A DNA stretch of 9,045 nt, taken from positions 1-9,045 of the forward strand of contig CANBYN010000065.1 of the NCBI GenBank assembly GCA_947373615.1, in the 5' to 3' direction. Below the pieces are notes generated by a model, which saw only the letters and a program-made list of their open reading frames with translations, was not told where the DNA came from and ran no database searches. Shown one piece after another: positions 1 to 6,292 of the stretch. Numbering within the stretch: the stretch's first letter is position 1; the number at the start of each line of letters is the position of its first letter. This stretch comes from Burkholderiaceae bacterium (GTDB lineage: Bacteria > Pseudomonadota > Gammaproteobacteria > Burkholderiales > Burkholderiaceae). The position numbers were made by a program, and so were the translations under genes.

Positions 1-253
1 CCCAAGTCTGGGGATTCATCGCCACCATCATATCTACACCACCACGACGCCCTAAATATCCCTTCTCATTCACCCTAGCTTCATACCAGGTGGGCATCCC
101 TTGAATATTGCTGGGGAAAATATTGCGCGGGCTAACTGGCACCCCCATTCGCAGAATCGCTTTGGCAAAAAGTTCATTAGCAGATGCCGATCCTGAGCCA
201 TTGACATTAGCAAATTTAATTACAAAATCATTGATAGCTTTTATTTGTTTCAT
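1..253 (-). CDS. korA: 2-oxoacid:acceptor oxidoreductase alpha subunit (gamma-alpha fusion type), N-terminal part
   Basis: Partial gene; 84 codons are visible and the frame stays open to the window edge. The protein starts MKQIKAINDF and continues with the start of a gamma-type domain of the pyruvate/2-oxoglutarate:ferredoxin oxidoreductase family: a VNGSGSASANELFAKAI stretch, then SPRNIFPSNIQGMPTWYEAR, then a GRRGGVDMMVAMNPQTW stretch. In this family the fused gamma-alpha chain works with a thiamine-diphosphate beta chain to oxidise a 2-oxoacid to its acyl-CoA and CO2, passing electrons to ferredoxin or a partner flavoprotein in the cytoplasm. The ATG overlaps the TGA of the upstream flavoprotein gene (ATGA), so the two are probably translationally coupled. 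The beta subunit should follow just outside the window. Family assignment is firm. The substrate (2-oxoglutarate or another 2-oxoacid) cannot be read from this fragment, so the symbol korA is provisional. Confidence 0.85.
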   Translation of the reverse strand, partial: MKQIKAINDFVIKFANVNGSGSASANELFAKAILRMGVPVSPRNIFPSNIQGMPTWYEARVNEKGYLGRRGGVDMMVAMNPQTW

Positions 254-2064
254 GCTGACTCCCTTGCCTTGAGGCTGATTTGCTTATCACGACACTGGGC
301 TCCAGCTTGAGGGGTATTTAATAAAAATTTCTGCATATCCCACGCTCCAGTTGGGCACCTTTCCGCACATAATCCGCAATGCAAACATACATCCTCATCT
401 TTCACCATCAAATTTCCTGACTTCAAATTCTGAGAAATATATAAAGCTTGTTCATGATTGTGCGCTGGAGCTTTCAAGCGTGTACGCAGGTCCTCTTCTG
501 TACCACCAATGGTAAAAGTAATGCAATCCATCGGACAAATATCCACGCAAGCATCACACTCAATACAGGTCTCTCTGGTGAAGATCGTTTGGACATCACA
601 ATTTAAGCAGCGACTTGCCTCTTTATAAGCAGTAGCTGCATCAAAGCCAAGCTCCACCTCAATGCGAATACTAGAGAGTGCCAACTCAGCATCTGCCCAA
701 GGCACTGCAAAGCGCTCATCCTCTGAGACATCATTGTGGTAACTCCATTCGTGAATACCCATCTTCTGGGACATCAGGCTGACTTGGGGTGGCGGTCTTA
801 CTGCCACATTCTCATGATTCAGAAAGCGATCAATAGAGATGGCTGCTGCGTGTCCCTGCGCAACTGCAGTAATAATATTTTTTGGACCAAAAGAAGCGTC
901 CCCACCGAAAAAGACTTTGGAATTACTAGATTGAAAGGTCTCCTTATCTAATTCTGGCAAACCGTAGCGGTTAAATTGAATGCCACAGTCTTTCTCAATC
1001 CATGGGAAGGCATTTTCTTGGCCAACAGCCAGCAGAACCGAATCACATTCAATATAAACATCGGGCTGCCCAGAAGGAACAAGGCTACGAGTGCCTTTAT
1101 CATCAAAGACCGCTTTAACGATTTCAAAAACCATTCCCACCAATTTTCCATTTTGACATTCAAAACTTTTGGGAACGTGGTAATTCAAAATAGGAATACC
1201 TTCATGCAAGGCGTCTTCTTTTTCCCAAGGTGAGGCCTTCATTTCATCAAACCCACTCCGTACAATGACCTTGACATCCGCGCTTCCCAAACGCCTAGCC
1301 GATCGACAGCAGTCCATTGCCGTATTGCCGCCACCAAGAACGATAACTTTCCCCTCCACCTTGGTGATATGCCCAAATGACACGGAAGCGAGCCAATCAA
1401 TACCAATATGAATTTCTTTTGCAGCCTCTTTTCTTCCGGGAATATCTAAATCCCTACCTCGAGGTGCACCTGAACCGATAAAGATGGCATCGTAGCCCTC
1501 TTTCATCAGGGATTGCAGGGAATCAATCCGTTGGCCACTTTTGAAGTTCACTCCCATATTGAGAATGTAGCCAGTCTCCTCATCCACCACCGACTCTGGT
1601 AAACGAAAGCGTGGAATTTGAGATCTAATAAACCCACCAGCCTTGGCTTCACCATCGTAAATCGTGACGTCATACCCCAAAGGAGCAAGGTCGCGAGCAA
1701 CCGTTAATGAAGATGGGCCAGCACCTACGCACACCACTCTTTTTCCATTCTTGGCGGCAATACTGGGCATTCGCCCTTGTACATCACCCTTATGGTCTGC
1801 AGCCACTCGCTTCAGACGGCAGATAGCAACTGGCTCTGGATCTGCACCATTGTTTTCCTCTACACGCCCTCGTCGACATGCAGGTTCGCACGGTCTATCG
1901 CATGTTCTGCCAAGAACCCCAGGAAAAACATTGGATACCCAATTGATCATGTAGGCATCTGCATAACGCCCTTGGGCGATTAAGCGAATATATTCCGGCA
2001 CAGGAGTATGTGCGGGACAGGCCCATTGGCAATCTACAACTTTATGAAAATAAGAGTGATTCAA
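250..2064 (-). CDS. GltD-like FAD/NAD(P) oxidoreductase with C-terminal 2[4Fe-4S] ferredoxin domain
   Basis: A 604-residue cytoplasmic iron-sulfur flavoprotein. Order of parts: an N-terminal cysteine domain as in glutamate synthase small subunits (C12, C16, then GRTCDRPCEPAC with C55, C59, C63); an FAD Rossmann motif GAGPSSL at about 114-120; an NAD(P) Rossmann motif GGGNTAMD at 244-251; the second FAD contact FFGGDASFG near 386-393; and a bacterial ferredoxin domain with CIECDACVDICP (500-511) and CLHCGLCAERCP (560-571), preceded by RCLNC (486-490). It probably moves electrons between the ferredoxin clusters, FAD and NAD(P)H. Because it overlaps the 2-oxoacid oxidoreductase alpha gene by 4 nt, its likely partner is that enzyme, giving a 2-oxoacid:NAD(P)+ oxidoreductase. 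A related three-subunit enzyme has been described in Azoarcus evansii. The start is TTG: an in-frame stop lies seven codons upstream, no ATG lies between, and AGGAG sits 9 nt ahead of the TTG. It is not the true GltD, since no gltB is adjacent. Confidence 0.9.
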   Translation of the reverse strand: MNHSYFHKVVDCQWACPAHTPVPEYIRLIAQGRYADAYMINWVSNVFPGVLGRTCDRPCEPACRRGRVEENNGADPEPVAICRLKRVAADHKGDVQGRMPSIAAKNGKRVVCVGAGPSSLTVARDLAPLGYDVTIYDGEAKAGGFIRSQIPRFRLPESVVDEETGYILNMGVNFKSGQRIDSLQSLMKEGYDAIFIGSGAPRGRDLDIPGRKEAAKEIHIGIDWLASVSFGHITKVEGKVIVLGGGNTAMDCCRSARRLGSADVKVIVRSGFDEMKASPWEKEDALHEGIPILNYHVPKSFECQNGKLVGMVFEIVKAVFDDKGTRSLVPSGQPDVYIECDSVLLAVGQENAFPWIEKDCGIQFNRYGLPELDKETFQSSNSKVFFGGDASFGPKNIITAVAQGHAAAISIDRFLNHENVAVRPPPQVSLMSQKMGIHEWSYHNDVSEDERFAVPWADAELALSSIRIEVELGFDAATAYKEASRCLNCDVQTIFTRETCIECDACVDICPMDCITFTIGGTEEDLRTRLKAPAHNHEQALYISQNLKSGNLMVKDEDVCLHCGLCAERCPTGAWDMQKFLLNTPQAGAQCRDKQISLKARESA

Positions 2065-2073
2065 GCAGAGGAT

Positions 2074-2078
2074 CTCCT
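2074..2078 (-). promoter_or_regulatory. Ribosome binding site fixing a TTG start
   Basis: On the minus strand AGGAG lies 9 nt before the TTG at 2064-2062. With an in-frame TAG just upstream, this supports TTG as the start codon of the GltD-like gene. Confidence 0.7.
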
Positions 2079-2199
2079 GTATCTAAAGCCATTTCAAGTA
2101 GAAATGAATTTCATTGAATTATTCTACGCACCTAAATCAATCACGCCCTCAGGTATACCCTTCAACTTGTGGAAACTTATCAGAATAATGTGGGTTAAT

Positions 2200-2213
2200 T
2201 TGATCCATATCAA
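2200..2213. promoter_or_regulatory. Perfect FNR/ANR-type box
   Basis: The sequence TTGATCCATATCAA matches the FNR/ANR consensus TTGAT-N4-ATCAA at all ten specified bases and is a palindrome. It lies 136 bp upstream of the TTG start of the GltD-like gene, in non-coding DNA. On the minus strand TATACC (2157-2152) is centred 52 bp downstream. That fits a class I site near -61.5, but no convincing -35 element accompanies it. The site suggests regulation of the GltD-like/korA operon by an oxygen-sensing CRP/FNR-family protein. The match is observed; the regulation is inferred. Confidence 0.65.
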
Positions 2214-2426
2214 AACTGTGCAGTTGCAGCATTTTTTCTATTGATCCGAAATCACAATAAAATCTATTGAGCGGAGTCACGCCAATCATAAAACTATATG
2301 GTTAGCGCCAAGACATGACTTTTAGATCAAGAGTTTGTTGGTCTTAAGCGATATCAACAACTCAAGGTAGCCTTATAAAAAGGCCAAAGGTGGTTTTACT
2401 ATCTTCCTCATGCAATATTTGAGCAT

Positions 2427-2453
2427 TCGCAATATTCCGCTAGTTTATTGCGA
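2427..2453. repeat. 8-bp perfect inverted repeat in intergenic DNA
   Basis: TCGCAATA (2427-2434) and TATTGCGA (2446-2453) are exact inverted copies with an 11-bp spacer. The element lies about 40 bp past the stop codon of the dehydrogenase gene. GCAATATT also recurs directly at 2412-2419 and 2429-2436. No T-run follows on the minus strand, so it is a poor intrinsic terminator. It could be an operator or a 3' end stabilising hairpin; the function is unknown. Confidence 0.4.
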
Positions 2454-2492
2454 GACCGTATATATTAATCATTGTGGAATAGGCCAATACAC

Positions 2493-3569
2493 TTACTGAC
2501 TTTGATTTTTTTTAAGTTGAGCATTCACCAAACCCACCACTTCGTCTATTGCAGGCAAACTTTTTCCCTTCTGCTTGGCAATCAATTGAACCAATTTATC
2601 GACTCGTTCAATATTCTTAGCGCCACTAAATAAAGCTCTTGCAGCTGAAGATGGGCTTCCCAATCCATTTGCTGCTGCAGCATACTTTTCAAAGGGCACT
2701 AAATCGCCGGGATCGGCACCAAGCGAGATGCACAAATCCCTAACCCAATCATAGATTTCTTGGGATTTCTTAAGCTCCGAATGCACCGCTTCTTTAATTG
2801 GTCGCATTCCAGCAGCGGTAATGCAACGATAGTTTCCGGAAACTAACATGCTCCACTTAGCCAAAGGTACAAATACAGAATCAAATACTTTCAACTTTAC
2901 CGGTAACTCTATCTTTTTTCCATCCACCTCTAATCGCACGGCTTCAATATCAGCAGCTATTTGTCGTAGCATATTGGTATGGTCTTCAGATTCAAAACGA
3001 GCCGCTTTAAAATTTGTCGGCAAACGCACTTGTAATACGTTAACGCCATCCTCTGGCGGCCTGAACGCTTGAGCATCAGGGCTACACAAGGTCATAAATT
3101 TTGGATCAAACTTATCCCAAACATCAGGCGCCGTATAGCAATCGCGGTAGTCATTCGCATTTAGGCCTGGAATTCGCGCGAGATATGGCAATGGCGGCAT
3201 ATTCATAATCGACATTGTTGGAATATGTTCAATTGCGACCTTTTCTAGCAAGACTCGAACGGCGGGAGCGCCGTACTGGGGCTCTTGCATGGCTAGCACA
3301 ACCAAATCAAAGTTGGCAGGATTCACACCCTCAGGCACCGCGGCATTGATCTTACCTGTTAATTTTCGGGAATCAATCTCAACAAGATCCTCGCGACCTT
3401 TAATGGGTAACCGAACGCGCGTGCCCAGAGTATTAATAAGCTCAACCTCTGCAGGCAAACAAACTAAGGTTGCGTTATGACCTGCCAAGGCTAATTTAGT
3501 AGCTAGTAATGAGCCATAGGAAGCACCAAATATAAGGATATTGAAGTGTTTATAGCCACTGGTATTCAT
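2493..3569 (-). CDS. Ketopantoate reductase/opine dehydrogenase-like NAD(P)-dependent dehydrogenase
   Basis: A 358-residue soluble protein with an N-terminal Rossmann domain (about 10-180) and an alpha-helical C-terminal domain (about 225-350), the layout of ApbA/PanE-type reductases. The nucleotide loop reads FGASYGS (14-20). Its spacing is closer to the GxGNGG of opine dehydrogenases than to the GxGxxG of PanE. In the C-terminal domain, LAKWSMLVSGN places K238 and N246 where PanE has its catalytic K-x3-N-x3-N motif, but the middle Asn is Leu (L242). I therefore doubt that it is a normal PanE and assign only the superfamily. It would reduce a 2-oxo compound, or reductively join an amino acid and a 2-oxoacid, using NAD(P)H. 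The 5' leader carries a tandem glycine riboswitch ending 67 nt before the ATG, so its expression is likely tied to glycine. The ribosome site is weak (AAGAAAG, about 7 nt upstream). Nothing else shares its transcript in this window except possibly the genes after the 428-bp gap. Confidence 0.75.
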   Translation of the reverse strand: MNTSGYKHFNILIFGASYGSLLATKLALAGHNATLVCLPAEVELINTLGTRVRLPIKGREDLVEIDSRKLTGKINAAVPEGVNPANFDLVVLAMQEPQYGAPAVRVLLEKVAIEHIPTMSIMNMPPLPYLARIPGLNANDYRDCYTAPDVWDKFDPKFMTLCSPDAQAFRPPEDGVNVLQVRLPTNFKAARFESEDHTNMLRQIAADIEAVRLEVDGKKIELPVKLKVFDSVFVPLAKWSMLVSGNYRCITAAGMRPIKEAVHSELKKSQEIYDWVRDLCISLGADPGDLVPFEKYAAAANGLGSPSSAARALFSGAKNIERVDKLVQLIAKQKGKSLPAIDEVVGLVNAQLKKNQSQ

Positions 3570-3602
3570 TTGAATCTTTCTTAAGCTGATACTCAGATGA
3601 AA

Positions 3603-3621
3603 TAATGCTAAAAACGCATTA
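3603..3621 (-). other. Weak hairpin between glycine riboswitch and start codon
   Basis: On the minus strand TAATGC and GCATTA form a 6-bp, A/T-rich stem with a 7-nt loop, followed only by TTTC. It sits in the expression-platform position between the second aptamer and the ATG. It is too weak for a confident intrinsic terminator, so the switch may act at translation or through a structure I cannot fold by eye. Confidence 0.3.
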
Positions 3622-3636
3622 AATCAATCTAAGCTA

Positions 3637-3828
3637 CCGCTCCCTCTGTCCTTGATACCTGAGAGATTCGTACCTAATTGATATTAAGTACTTGCTCCTT
3701 CGGTGCATCACTAAATTTATGATGACTCTCCAGTCGGCGATTCAAATTAAGCAGTACATTTCCGTTAGATACCTGAGCGTTCATGGGAGTTTGCGCCTTC
3801 GGTGGAGGTTTAACCCTCTCTCTCCTGC
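3637..3828 (-). promoter_or_regulatory. Tandem glycine riboswitch (two aptamers)
   Basis: Read on the minus strand, two consecutive glycine aptamers are visible. Aptamer 1 (about 3828-3751) has GGAGAG near its start, the conserved CACCGAAGG at 3804-3796 and CTCAGGTATC at 3777-3768; its ends GCAG/CTGC can pair as P1. After a short linker, aptamer 2 (about 3738-3637) has ACTGGAGAG at 3734-3726, CACCGAAGGAGCAA beginning at 3705, CTCAGGTATC at 3663-3654 and the typical GGACAGAGGGAGC closing segment at 3651-3639. Glycine riboswitches usually turn on gcvTHP or related glycine-use genes when glycine is abundant. This one instead leads the ketopantoate reductase/opine dehydrogenase-like gene. The identification is strong; on or off direction cannot be decided from sequence alone. 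Confidence 0.95.
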
Positions 3829-3836
3829 TTTATATA

Positions 3837-3842
3837 AGTATA
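3837..3842 (-). promoter_or_regulatory. Probable -10 element of the riboswitch transcript
   Basis: On the minus strand TATACT (5 of 6 matches to TATAAT) lies 8 nt upstream of the first base pair of aptamer 1, which would start the RNA almost at the aptamer. No good -35 hexamer is present at 16-18 bp spacing, so this is tentative. Confidence 0.35.
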
Positions 3843-3849
3843 TCGATAA

Positions 3850-3890
3850 CCCCTTTACTAACCACTAGGGGTACACCCCATGTGACGGGG
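3850..3890. repeat. Alternating CCCC/GGGG runs able to form competing hairpins
   Basis: On the plus strand the runs are CCCC 3850-3853, GGGG 3868-3871, CCCC 3876-3879 and GGGG 3887-3890. Each neighbour pair can form a stem; the central pair gives GGGGT-AC-ACCCC. They lie between the PAS remnant and the riboswitch promoter region. They may be the relic of a terminator or the scar of the deletion that shortened the PAS gene. There is no poly-T tail in either direction. Confidence 0.35.
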
Positions 3891-3892
3891 AT

Positions 3893-4000
3893 TTAGGTTG
3901 CCGATGCGTTACAAAACAAGATATTTTCATCTTTATCAGAAATTATTACAGCCTCGCCCCCTTGAGTAACGAGCACTTTAAAATCTAAAATGTCTGACAT
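3893..4000 (-). pseudogene. Truncated PAS-domain protein remnant (35 codons)
   Basis: A short reading frame with its own ribosome site: AGGGA lies 8 nt before the ATG at 4000-3998. The predicted peptide begins MSDILDFKVLVTQGGEAVII and continues SDKDENILFCNASAT before TAA. This reads like the beginning of a PAS domain, where the pattern is a short helix, GEAIIVSD, a turn with D/G, then IxFWNAAA. The next expected PAS segment (helix with FG/GY and the E-L-x-G loop) is absent in all three frames downstream, where the riboswitch leader begins. I read it as the 5' stump of a gene whose remainder was deleted. A real 35-residue peptide is possible but less likely. It lies between the cynS terminator and the riboswitch. 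Confidence 0.5.
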
Positions 4001-4049
4001 TTGAACGTTCCCTACTCTTTAAGAACTGACTGATAAGAGCATATTAAGC

Positions 4050-4071
4050 AAAAGCCACCCTAAGGTGGCTT
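4050..4071 (-). terminator. Rho-independent terminator after cynS
   Basis: On the minus strand AAGCCACC (4071-4064) and GGTGGCTT (4059-4052) form an 8-bp stem with a 4-nt loop, followed by TT, then GCTT. It begins 18 nt past the cynS stop and closes the cobA-cyn operon. Confidence 0.8.
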
Positions 4072-4089
4072 ACTTGGTGACTAGACTTA

Positions 4090-4533
4090 TTAATAGGTCT
4101 TATAAGACAGGTACTTCCCTGAGAGTACAACCTGAACGCGATCGCCTTTTGGATCAGGCTCACGCTGTATATCCATCGAGAAATCAATCGCACTCATAAT
4201 GCCATCGCCGAACTCCTCATGAATTAGTTCTTTGATGGTTGTCCCGTAAACATTCACAATCTCATACCAACGATAAATCAACGGATCAGTTGGTACTGCA
4301 GTTGGTAATGAACCCTTATAAGGAACAATTTGCAACCAAGCCATTTCTTCATCTGTAAGATCAAATAGCTTGCCAGCAGATTCAGCCTGCGCTTTAGTAA
4401 AGGTCATTTGACCTAAGCAGCCAGCAGTAACCCATTCCTTGGACTCACCAATTGATTTGGCAATCTCACTCCACTTCATGCCTTTACGTACTTTGGTTTC
4501 GATAATTTTTTGTGTAACAACTGAACGATCCAT
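4090..4533 (-). CDS. cynS: Cyanate hydratase (cyanase)
   Basis: A 147-residue cytoplasmic enzyme that converts cyanate plus bicarbonate to carbamate and CO2; carbamate then falls apart to ammonia and CO2. The N-terminal half (to about residue 75) is the helix-turn-helix-like fold of the family. The C-terminal half holds the strongly conserved DPLIYRWYEIVNVYGTTIKE, then HEEFGDGIMSAIDF and the closing LSGKYLSYKTY. The three catalytic residues are present as R88, E91 and S114, matching Arg96, Glu99 and Ser122 of the E. coli enzyme. I chose the ATG at 4533 over one 4 codons upstream (4545), because the GGAGAG ribosome site (4543-4538) overlaps that first ATG and is well placed for the second. It is the last gene of the operon, 27 nt after the ATPase gene, and is followed by a terminator. 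Its place right behind the ABC transporter genes is the main reason to call that transporter a cyanate importer. Confidence 0.97.
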   Translation of the reverse strand: MDRSVVTQKIIETKVRKGMKWSEIAKSIGESKEWVTAGCLGQMTFTKAQAESAGKLFDLTDEEMAWLQIVPYKGSLPTAVPTDPLIYRWYEIVNVYGTTIKELIHEEFGDGIMSAIDFSMDIQREPDPKGDRVQVVLSGKYLSYKTY

Positions 4534-4537
4534 ATTT

Positions 4538-4543
4538 CTCTCC
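4538..4543 (-). promoter_or_regulatory. Ribosome binding site deciding the cynS start
   Basis: GGAGAG on the minus strand is 4 nt ahead of the ATG at 4533 and overlaps the alternative in-frame ATG at 4545-4543, which therefore lacks a ribosome site at usable spacing. Confidence 0.7.
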
Positions 4544-4560
4544 ATAATTTAAATTTTGAT

Positions 4561-5427
4561 TTATTGAGCTACAAAGTCATCAACGCCTGGAAGTACAATA
4601 ATTGGCTTATACCCAACAAGCTGACCGCTAGCTCCTTTTTCCTGCAAGTCCTTAGAACGATTAACCAAGAAATCAACTAAGTGGTTTCGCATTGGATAGT
4701 ACATAGGATCGTGATGCAAATTTGCCCGTTGTCGGCCTTTAGGTAGTGTATTTACAACAATTTCGGCAATGCGCGCATTTGGGCCGTTGCTCATCAGCAT
4801 GATTTTGTCTGAAAGCAAAATTGCTTCATCAACATCATGTGTAATCATGAAAACGGTTTGCTCTGTCTCTTTGCATATTTTTAAGAGCTCGTCTTGAATC
4901 ACGCCCCGTGTGAGGGCATCAAGAGCGCCGAACGGCTCATCAAGCAGTAGCATTTTTGGCTCAATTGCAAAAGCTCTAGCAATACCAACCCTTTGCTTCA
5001 TACCGCCAGATAATTCCGATGGTTTTTTACTTTCAGCATTCACCAAACCAACCATAGCTAGATATTTTTTAGAATGATCAGTAATTTGCTCTTTGGACCA
5101 ATCGGGATACTTTGACTTCACAGCAAAGGCAACGTTCTGCAAAACCGTCATCCACGGCATTAAAGCATGCCCTTGGAAAACAACGCCGCGCTCCAAACCG
5201 GGCCCCTGAATGCGCTTACCAAGCATAATCGCATCGCCACCAGTTGCATTTTCAAGACCTGCGAGCACGTTCAGAATAGTGGTTTTGCCACATCCTGAGT
5301 GTCCAATAATACAAACAAATTCACCTCTTTCAATTTCAAAATCGATACCCTCAAATACTGGAGGGGCGTCAGCTTTATATGACTTACTGAGGTTAGAGAC
5401 TTTGAGGAAAGTATTTTCAATCTGCAT
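4561..5427 (-). CDS. cynD: ABC transporter ATPase, NrtC/NrtD/CynD type
   Basis: A 288-residue cytoplasmic ATPase that powers the importer. Motifs in order: Walker A GHSGCGKTT (42-50), Q-loop Q85 in VVFQGHALMPW, signature LSGGMKQR (139-146), Walker B MLLLDEP (159-165), D-loop ALD (168-170) and switch histidine H197 in MITHDVDE. This is the nitrate/taurine/cyanate (NitT/TauT) family. The C-terminal tail (about 215-288, with HHDPMYYPMRNHLVDFL) is longer than a bare ATPase core, as in NrtD. It does not contain the full binding-protein-like domain of NrtC. The start overlaps the permease gene by 11 nt, with AAGGTAG 6 nt ahead of the ATG, so the two are probably translated together. The substrate is inferred from cynS next door; nitrate cannot be excluded on this protein alone. 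Confidence 0.93.
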   Translation of the reverse strand: MQIENTFLKVSNLSKSYKADAPPVFEGIDFEIERGEFVCIIGHSGCGKTTILNVLAGLENATGGDAIMLGKRIQGPGLERGVVFQGHALMPWMTVLQNVAFAVKSKYPDWSKEQITDHSKKYLAMVGLVNAESKKPSELSGGMKQRVGIARAFAIEPKMLLLDEPFGALDALTRGVIQDELLKICKETEQTVFMITHDVDEAILLSDKIMLMSNGPNARIAEIVVNTLPKGRQRANLHHDPMYYPMRNHLVDFLVNRSKDLQEKGASGQLVGYKPIIVLPGVDDFVAQ

Positions 5428-6277
5428 ACGAAACTACCTTTTGTAACTTGCCGAATGCGGTATCAAGCAACATCCCAACAATACCAATTAAAAGAATTGC
5501 AAAAATGACGCTGGAAAGAGATAAATTATTCCACTCATTCCACAAGAAGTAACCAACACCTGTTCCGCCCACGAGCATCTCGGCAGCAACAATCACCAAC
5601 CACGCAATACCCATAGAAATACGCATACCCGTCAAGATTGTTGGTGCAGCCGCTGGGAGAATGATAAGGAATGCTTTACGCAGAGGAGAGACTTCCAATG
5701 TTTTAGTTACATTTAATAACTCCTTACGAACATTGGCAACACCAAATGCAGTATTCAAAAGCATTGGCCATACCGAACAAATAAAGATCACAAAGATTCC
5801 AGAAATCGAGGAGTCTTTGATGGTGTATAGCGCAATCGGCATCCAGGCTAAGGGTGAGATGGGTTTGAGAATTTGGATAAAGGGATTGAATGCTTCATAT
5901 GCCAACGGCGACATCCCGATCCAAAACCCCAATGGTATGGCCACTAACATCGCCAACAAAAAACCCAACCCAACACGCGCCAAGGAATATGCCAGCTGAA
6001 TGCCAATTCCCTTATCGTTAGGCCCATTGTCATAAAACGGATGTGACAACTGCTTATAAATGGTTTGTCCCATTTGAGTTAAAGTTGGAAACCCCGTTTT
6101 TTGAACAGTCTCACCGCCACCCTGCCCCATGAGGCTGTTGTACTCACTAGAGTTTGTGGATATGCCTGGTGGAGGTGCAACCTTTTGTGTTGTTGCCATA
6201 TGCCAAATAAATAGACACATTAGCAAAATCACAAACGATAGGATTGCGCCCTTGACTTTAATTGATAACGCTTTCAT
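5417..6277 (-). CDS. cynB: ABC transporter inner-membrane permease, NrtB/CynB type
   Basis: A 286-residue integral membrane protein. An N-terminal membrane segment (about 11-28) is followed by a long polar loop (29-95) rich in Pro, Gly and Ser. Further hydrophobic segments lie near 98-121, 139-152, 159-180, 219-236 and 254-274. The EAA-type coupling loop, which docks on the ATPase, is at about 192-218 (KTLEVSPLRKAFLIILPAAA onward). This is the pattern of the BPD_transp_1 permeases in the nitrate/cyanate/taurine family. It starts 15 nt after the binding-protein stop, with AAGG 9 nt upstream of the ATG, and its end overlaps the ATPase gene by 11 nt. Only one permease gene is present, so it should form a homodimer, as is usual for this family. 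The solute is inferred from the operon to be cyanate. Confidence 0.92.
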   Translation of the reverse strand: MKALSIKVKGAILSFVILLMCLFIWHMATTQKVAPPPGISTNSSEYNSLMGQGGGETVQKTGFPTLTQMGQTIYKQLSHPFYDNGPNDKGIGIQLAYSLARVGLGFLLAMLVAIPLGFWIGMSPLAYEAFNPFIQILKPISPLAWMPIALYTIKDSSISGIFVIFICSVWPMLLNTAFGVANVRKELLNVTKTLEVSPLRKAFLIILPAAAPTILTGMRISMGIAWLVIVAAEMLVGGTGVGYFLWNEWNNLSLSSVIFAILLIGIVGMLLDTAFGKLQKVVSYAD

Positions 6278-6292
6278 TCATTAGCCTTGGGT

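Larger units (their letters stand above)
2079..2492. other. Intergenic region without a supported gene
   Basis: This gap separates the GltD-like gene from the dehydrogenase upstream. I see no coding sequence on either strand that resembles a protein family. It holds the FNR box at 2200-2213, a weak 5-bp hairpin at 2370-2384 (GCCTT/AAGGC) and an inverted repeat at 2427-2453. No strong rho-independent terminator was seen for the dehydrogenase gene. Confidence 0.6.

Noticed and set aside
736..1233. Open frames on both strands inside the GltD-like gene
   Set aside because: They lie wholly inside a well-supported gene in other frames and their translations show no family motif or ribosome site.
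1664..2244. Overlapping plus-strand frames near the start of the GltD-like gene
   Set aside because: They are antisense to the conserved N-terminal Cys domain or run into the intergenic gap, with no recognisable domain.
2370..2384. Hairpin GCCTT/AAGGC as a terminator
   Set aside because: A 5-bp stem without a T-tail is too weak to support the call.
2427..2453. Inverted repeat as rho-independent terminator of the dehydrogenase gene
   Set aside because: The stem is A/T-rich with an 11-nt loop and no T-run follows on the minus strand, so it is listed only as a repeat.
4003..4010. GAACGTTC palindrome as a LexA-like operator
   Set aside because: It is only an 8-bp palindrome between the ribosome site and ATG of the PAS remnant and does not match the CTGT-N8-ACAG type of operator.
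5661..5999. 112-codon plus-strand frame inside the permease gene
   Set aside because: It is antisense to the EAA-loop and membrane segments of the permease and looks like a shadow of its codon bias.
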